Source of the DNA: CAG-533 sp963645165
Lineage (GTDB): Bacteria; Bacillota_I; Bacilli_A; RF39; UBA660
Direction of reading: 5' to 3'
DNA length: 8,282 nucleotides
Assembly (NCBI GenBank): GCA_963645165.1
Contig: CAVIQT010000056.1
Span: 1-8,282, forward strand
Under the pieces are notes generated by a model. That model searched no databases. It was not told the DNA's origin and saw only the letters and a program-made list of their open reading frames with translations. Position numbers and translations under genes: made by a program. Positions 6,664-8,282 of the stretch are shown here, piece by piece; the first letter of the stretch is position 1; every line of letters begins with the position of its first letter.

Positions 6664-7330
6664 CTTTTGCACCAACCTTTATTATTTGATCATTTATATT
6701 TTTATTAGTAGCAACTTTATACACTAATTTAGCTAAATCTTCCTTTTTAATAAAATCAATCTTTTTTCTATAATCATCAGCCATCTCTTTATTCATATCA
6801 GTATCAATCCAATCAGGACATATACAGTTTACTCTAATATCACTTAAATACATAGAAAAATTATGAGTTAAAGATATAATACCCGCTTTAGATGCATCAT
6901 AATCAATACTCTCAGGATAATAAGTATCAATTGCATTAGTAGAAGAAATATTTAATATACTACCGCCATGCATCTTCCCAGTAGCATATTTACTTACTAA
7001 AAAAGTACCAGTTAAATTAGTATTAACTACCCTATTAAACTCTAAAGCACTTTTTTCTAAAGGATCCCTATCCATAGCAATACCAGCATTATTAATAAGA
7101 ACATCTAAAGAACTAATCTCTTTAAACATATTCTTAACCTCATCCTCATTAGATATATCTGCCTTAATAACTTTAACATCAACACCATACTTATTTAATT
7201 CCTCTTTTAAAGATAAAGCCTTATCCAAACTATTATTATAATTAATAATAACATCATAATGATTCTTAGCAAACTCTAAAATAATAGCTCTACCTAACCC
7301 TCTAGAAGAACCAGTAACTAATACATTCAT
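6650..7330 (-). CDS. Short-chain dehydrogenase/reductase (FabG-like, classical SDR)
   Basis: A cytoplasmic NAD(P)H-dependent oxidoreductase of 226 residues, slightly shorter than typical FabG-like enzymes. The Rossmann dinucleotide motif TGSSRGLG is at 6-13, the adenine-contacting Asp58 in ADI, NNAG at 80-83, catalytic Asn105 in NTNLTG, Ser130 in NISS, and Tyr144/Lys148 in YDASK. The tetrad Asn-Ser-Tyr-Lys is therefore complete, with one extra residue between Ser and Tyr compared with the common spacing. TGSSRG with a basic Arg10 suggests NADPH preference. The substrate is unknown; a role as the fatty-acid FabG is possible but is not supported by the context, as no fab genes are near. The start is supported by GAGGAAG seven bases upstream. 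It is the first gene of the operon and overlaps the next gene by 14 bases. A TATAGT (7361-7366) could be a -10, but no good -35 accompanies it. Confidence 0.92.
   Translation of the reverse strand: MNVLVTGSSRGLGRAIILEFAKNHYDVIINYNNSLDKALSLKEELNKYGVDVKVIKADISNEDEVKNMFKEISSLDVLINNAGIAMDRDPLEKSALEFNRVVNTNLTGTFLVSKYATGKMHGGSILNISSTNAIDTYYPESIDYDASKAGIISLTHNFSMYLSDIRVNCICPDWIDTDMNKEMADDYRKKIDFIKKEDLAKLVYKVATNKNINDQIIKVGAKDVRG
6670..6680 (-). promoter_or_regulatory. Ribosome binding site deciding the start of the PLP-enzyme gene
   Basis: The minus-strand reading AAAGGTTGGTG resembles AAAGGAGGTG, the complement of the 16S rRNA 3' end, with TT in place of one A. It ends six bases before the ATG at 6663. 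It overlaps the alternative TTG (6675) and GTG (6672) starts, which argues against both. It lies inside the 3' end of the SDR gene. Confidence 0.6.
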
Positions 7331-7372
7331 AACAGCACTTCCTCACTAGTAATTAATTTTACTATAAATATA

Positions 7373-7402
7373 TAAAAATAAAAAGAGATATTATAATCCC
7401 TT
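7373..7402 (-). terminator. Probable intrinsic terminator of the right-edge surface-protein gene
   Basis: On the minus strand AAGGGAT (7396-7402) pairs with ATCTCTT (7383-7389), with one G-T pair and a six-base loop, followed by TTTATTTTTATA. The stem is short and AU-rich, so termination may be weak and some read-through into the SDR operon is possible. The stop codon of the upstream gene (7402-7404) touches the stem. Confidence 0.65.
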
Positions 7403-8282
7403 TAATCAACGATGAATGGATCACTTGCTACACCTGTACCAGAAGATATTTGGATTGTAGGTACAAGAGCGATGCAAGGACGTATGGCGCGAGCATCCCC
7501 TACAAAATTGAAAATCACTTTGCCATCAGTAGCGACGTCCATCACACGCGCGCTCCCATTGGCGTAGAAATTCGATGGAGAGATGGACCACCAGATAGTA
7601 CTGCTTGCATTTTCGTATAAGTAATAAGTACTATTTGCGGCTCTAGCACCACCAGCAAATACTATTTCATCTGCAGATAACAATCCGATTTTATATCCGT
7701 TTAAAGCACCATTTCCGTTAACTGTATCAGATGCTGTATATTTAGACAAATTACCTCCATTATTATCATTGGGACAAACCAAGGTTGGCGATATTCCGGA
7801 GGCAGCACTACCAAGTCCATTACTTGATGAAACAAATCTCGATACAGCACTGTAGTAATTGTTATTTGTCCCTATTCCATAACTAGTACCAATAGTTCCA
7901 ATTTCCCATGGATTATATGAAGTATTTTTATAGGTACTTTTATCACCACAGTAGATGACATCAGCTAGTTTATCATCATAACTTTTTATGTAAATGTTAT
8001 ACCATGTTTTTAAGTTAGTTAATATTGTACTATCATGTGTGTTTGCATGCTCCGCTGCATATGTACTTGAGCCTGGTGTTCCATACATGAAACCGACATA
8101 AGCATTTTTATTTGATGAAGAATTAAATTCACTCTTATATGTTGTTCCTGAATATCTAGCAAAGGCGGCATTTTTATCATTATTTGATGCATTACATGGG
8201 TTAGATACTTTGTTAACATTATCATTATGTAATACTAGTTTTATGGCACCATTTCCTGTTATTCTAACTATTCTCCAGCACT
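7402..8282 (-). CDS. C-terminal part of a large exported/surface protein (5' end outside window)
   Basis: The frame stays open from the TAA at 7402-7404 to the right edge, giving 292 visible residues. The visible part opens CWRIVRITGNGAIKLVL, so the Met at 8086-8088 is internal, not the start. Landmarks in order are AYVGFMYGTPG, HANTHDSTILTNLKTWY, KLADVIYCGDKS, LVCPNDNNGG, GYKIGLLSADEIVFAGG, YYLYENASSTIWWSISPS, and a terminal RPCIALVPTIQISSGTG-VASDPFIVD. This ordered pattern recalls a family of repeated exported proteins in uncultured gut Bacilli and Clostridia, with a C-terminal WWSxSP and VRPxxxL core like that of DUF6273-type domains. That assignment is from memory. No biochemical function is known to me. 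Composition is Ser-, Asn-, Gly- and Tyr-rich with few Lys, as in extracellular proteins. GC content is higher than in the adjacent SDR gene, and CGC/GCG codons appear that are rare elsewhere in the window. Confidence 0.8.
   Translation of the reverse strand, partial: CWRIVRITGNGAIKLVLHNDNVNKVSNPCNASNNDKNAAFARYSGTTYKSEFNSSSNKNAYVGFMYGTPGSSTYAAEHANTHDSTILTNLKTWYNIYIKSYDDKLADVIYCGDKSTYKNTSYNPWEIGTIGTSYGIGTNNNYYSAVSRFVSSSNGLGSAASGISPTLVCPNDNNGGNLSKYTASDTVNGNGALNGYKIGLLSADEIVFAGGARAANSTYYLYENASSTIWWSISPSNFYANGSARVMDVATDGKVIFNFVGDARAIRPCIALVPTIQISSGTGVASDPFIVD

Noticed and set aside
7402..8088. Reading the Met at 8086-8088 as the start of a 228-residue protein
   Set aside because: The same frame stays open to the edge of the window and the upstream residues (CWRIVR, NAYVGF) fit the family, so the Met is internal.
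8019..8225. 68-codon ORF on the minus strand
   Set aside because: It is an alternative frame of the right-edge surface-protein gene. The His/Met/Gln-rich translation is typical of a shadow frame.

Overview
The window is AT-rich bacterial DNA of low-GC Gram-positive type (Bacilli or Mollicutes-related, most like uncultured gut Bacilli). This rests on the strong A/T bias at third codon positions, AGGAGG-type ribosome binding sites, a tRNA-Ile T-box leader in front of ileS, and surface-protein families I associate with gut Bacilli. TGA appears to be a normal stop: it ends the PLP-enzyme gene where that family normally ends, and the Trp codons I checked are TGG. The genus cannot be fixed from this sequence.

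Layout. Bases 1-678 hold the 3' end of a plus-strand gene of unknown function. It converges on ileS (690-3407, minus strand) across a shared bidirectional terminator. Every other gene is on the minus strand. Upstream of ileS lie a tRNA-Ile-sensing T-box leader and a consensus sigma-A promoter (about 3427-3672). Next, at 3823-4851, is a secreted or surface-anchored glycine-rich protein with a pilin-like N-terminus. A compact three-gene operon follows, transcribed from 7330 down to 4917: an SDR oxidoreductase, a methionine gamma-lyase/aluminium-resistance-family (YnbB-type) PLP enzyme that overlaps it, and a small COG2426-type membrane protein. The right edge (7402-8282) is the C-terminal part of a large exported protein that begins outside the window.

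How it fits together. ileS is a stand-alone housekeeping unit controlled by uncharged tRNA-Ile. The SDR, PLP enzyme and membrane protein are very probably co-transcribed, because the first two overlap, the last two are 28 bases apart, and a terminator follows. Their joint role is not evident. The two surface-protein genes flank this operon and are clearly richer in G+C than the genes around them, which suggests a separate evolutionary history or strong amino-acid bias. The most interesting item is the glycine-rich protein: an ALK/LTK-like glycine-rich ectodomain with eight extracytoplasmic cysteines, carried on a prepilin-like N-terminus without the usual Glu5.

I see no tRNA, rRNA, CRISPR array, insertion sequence, integrase or attachment site.
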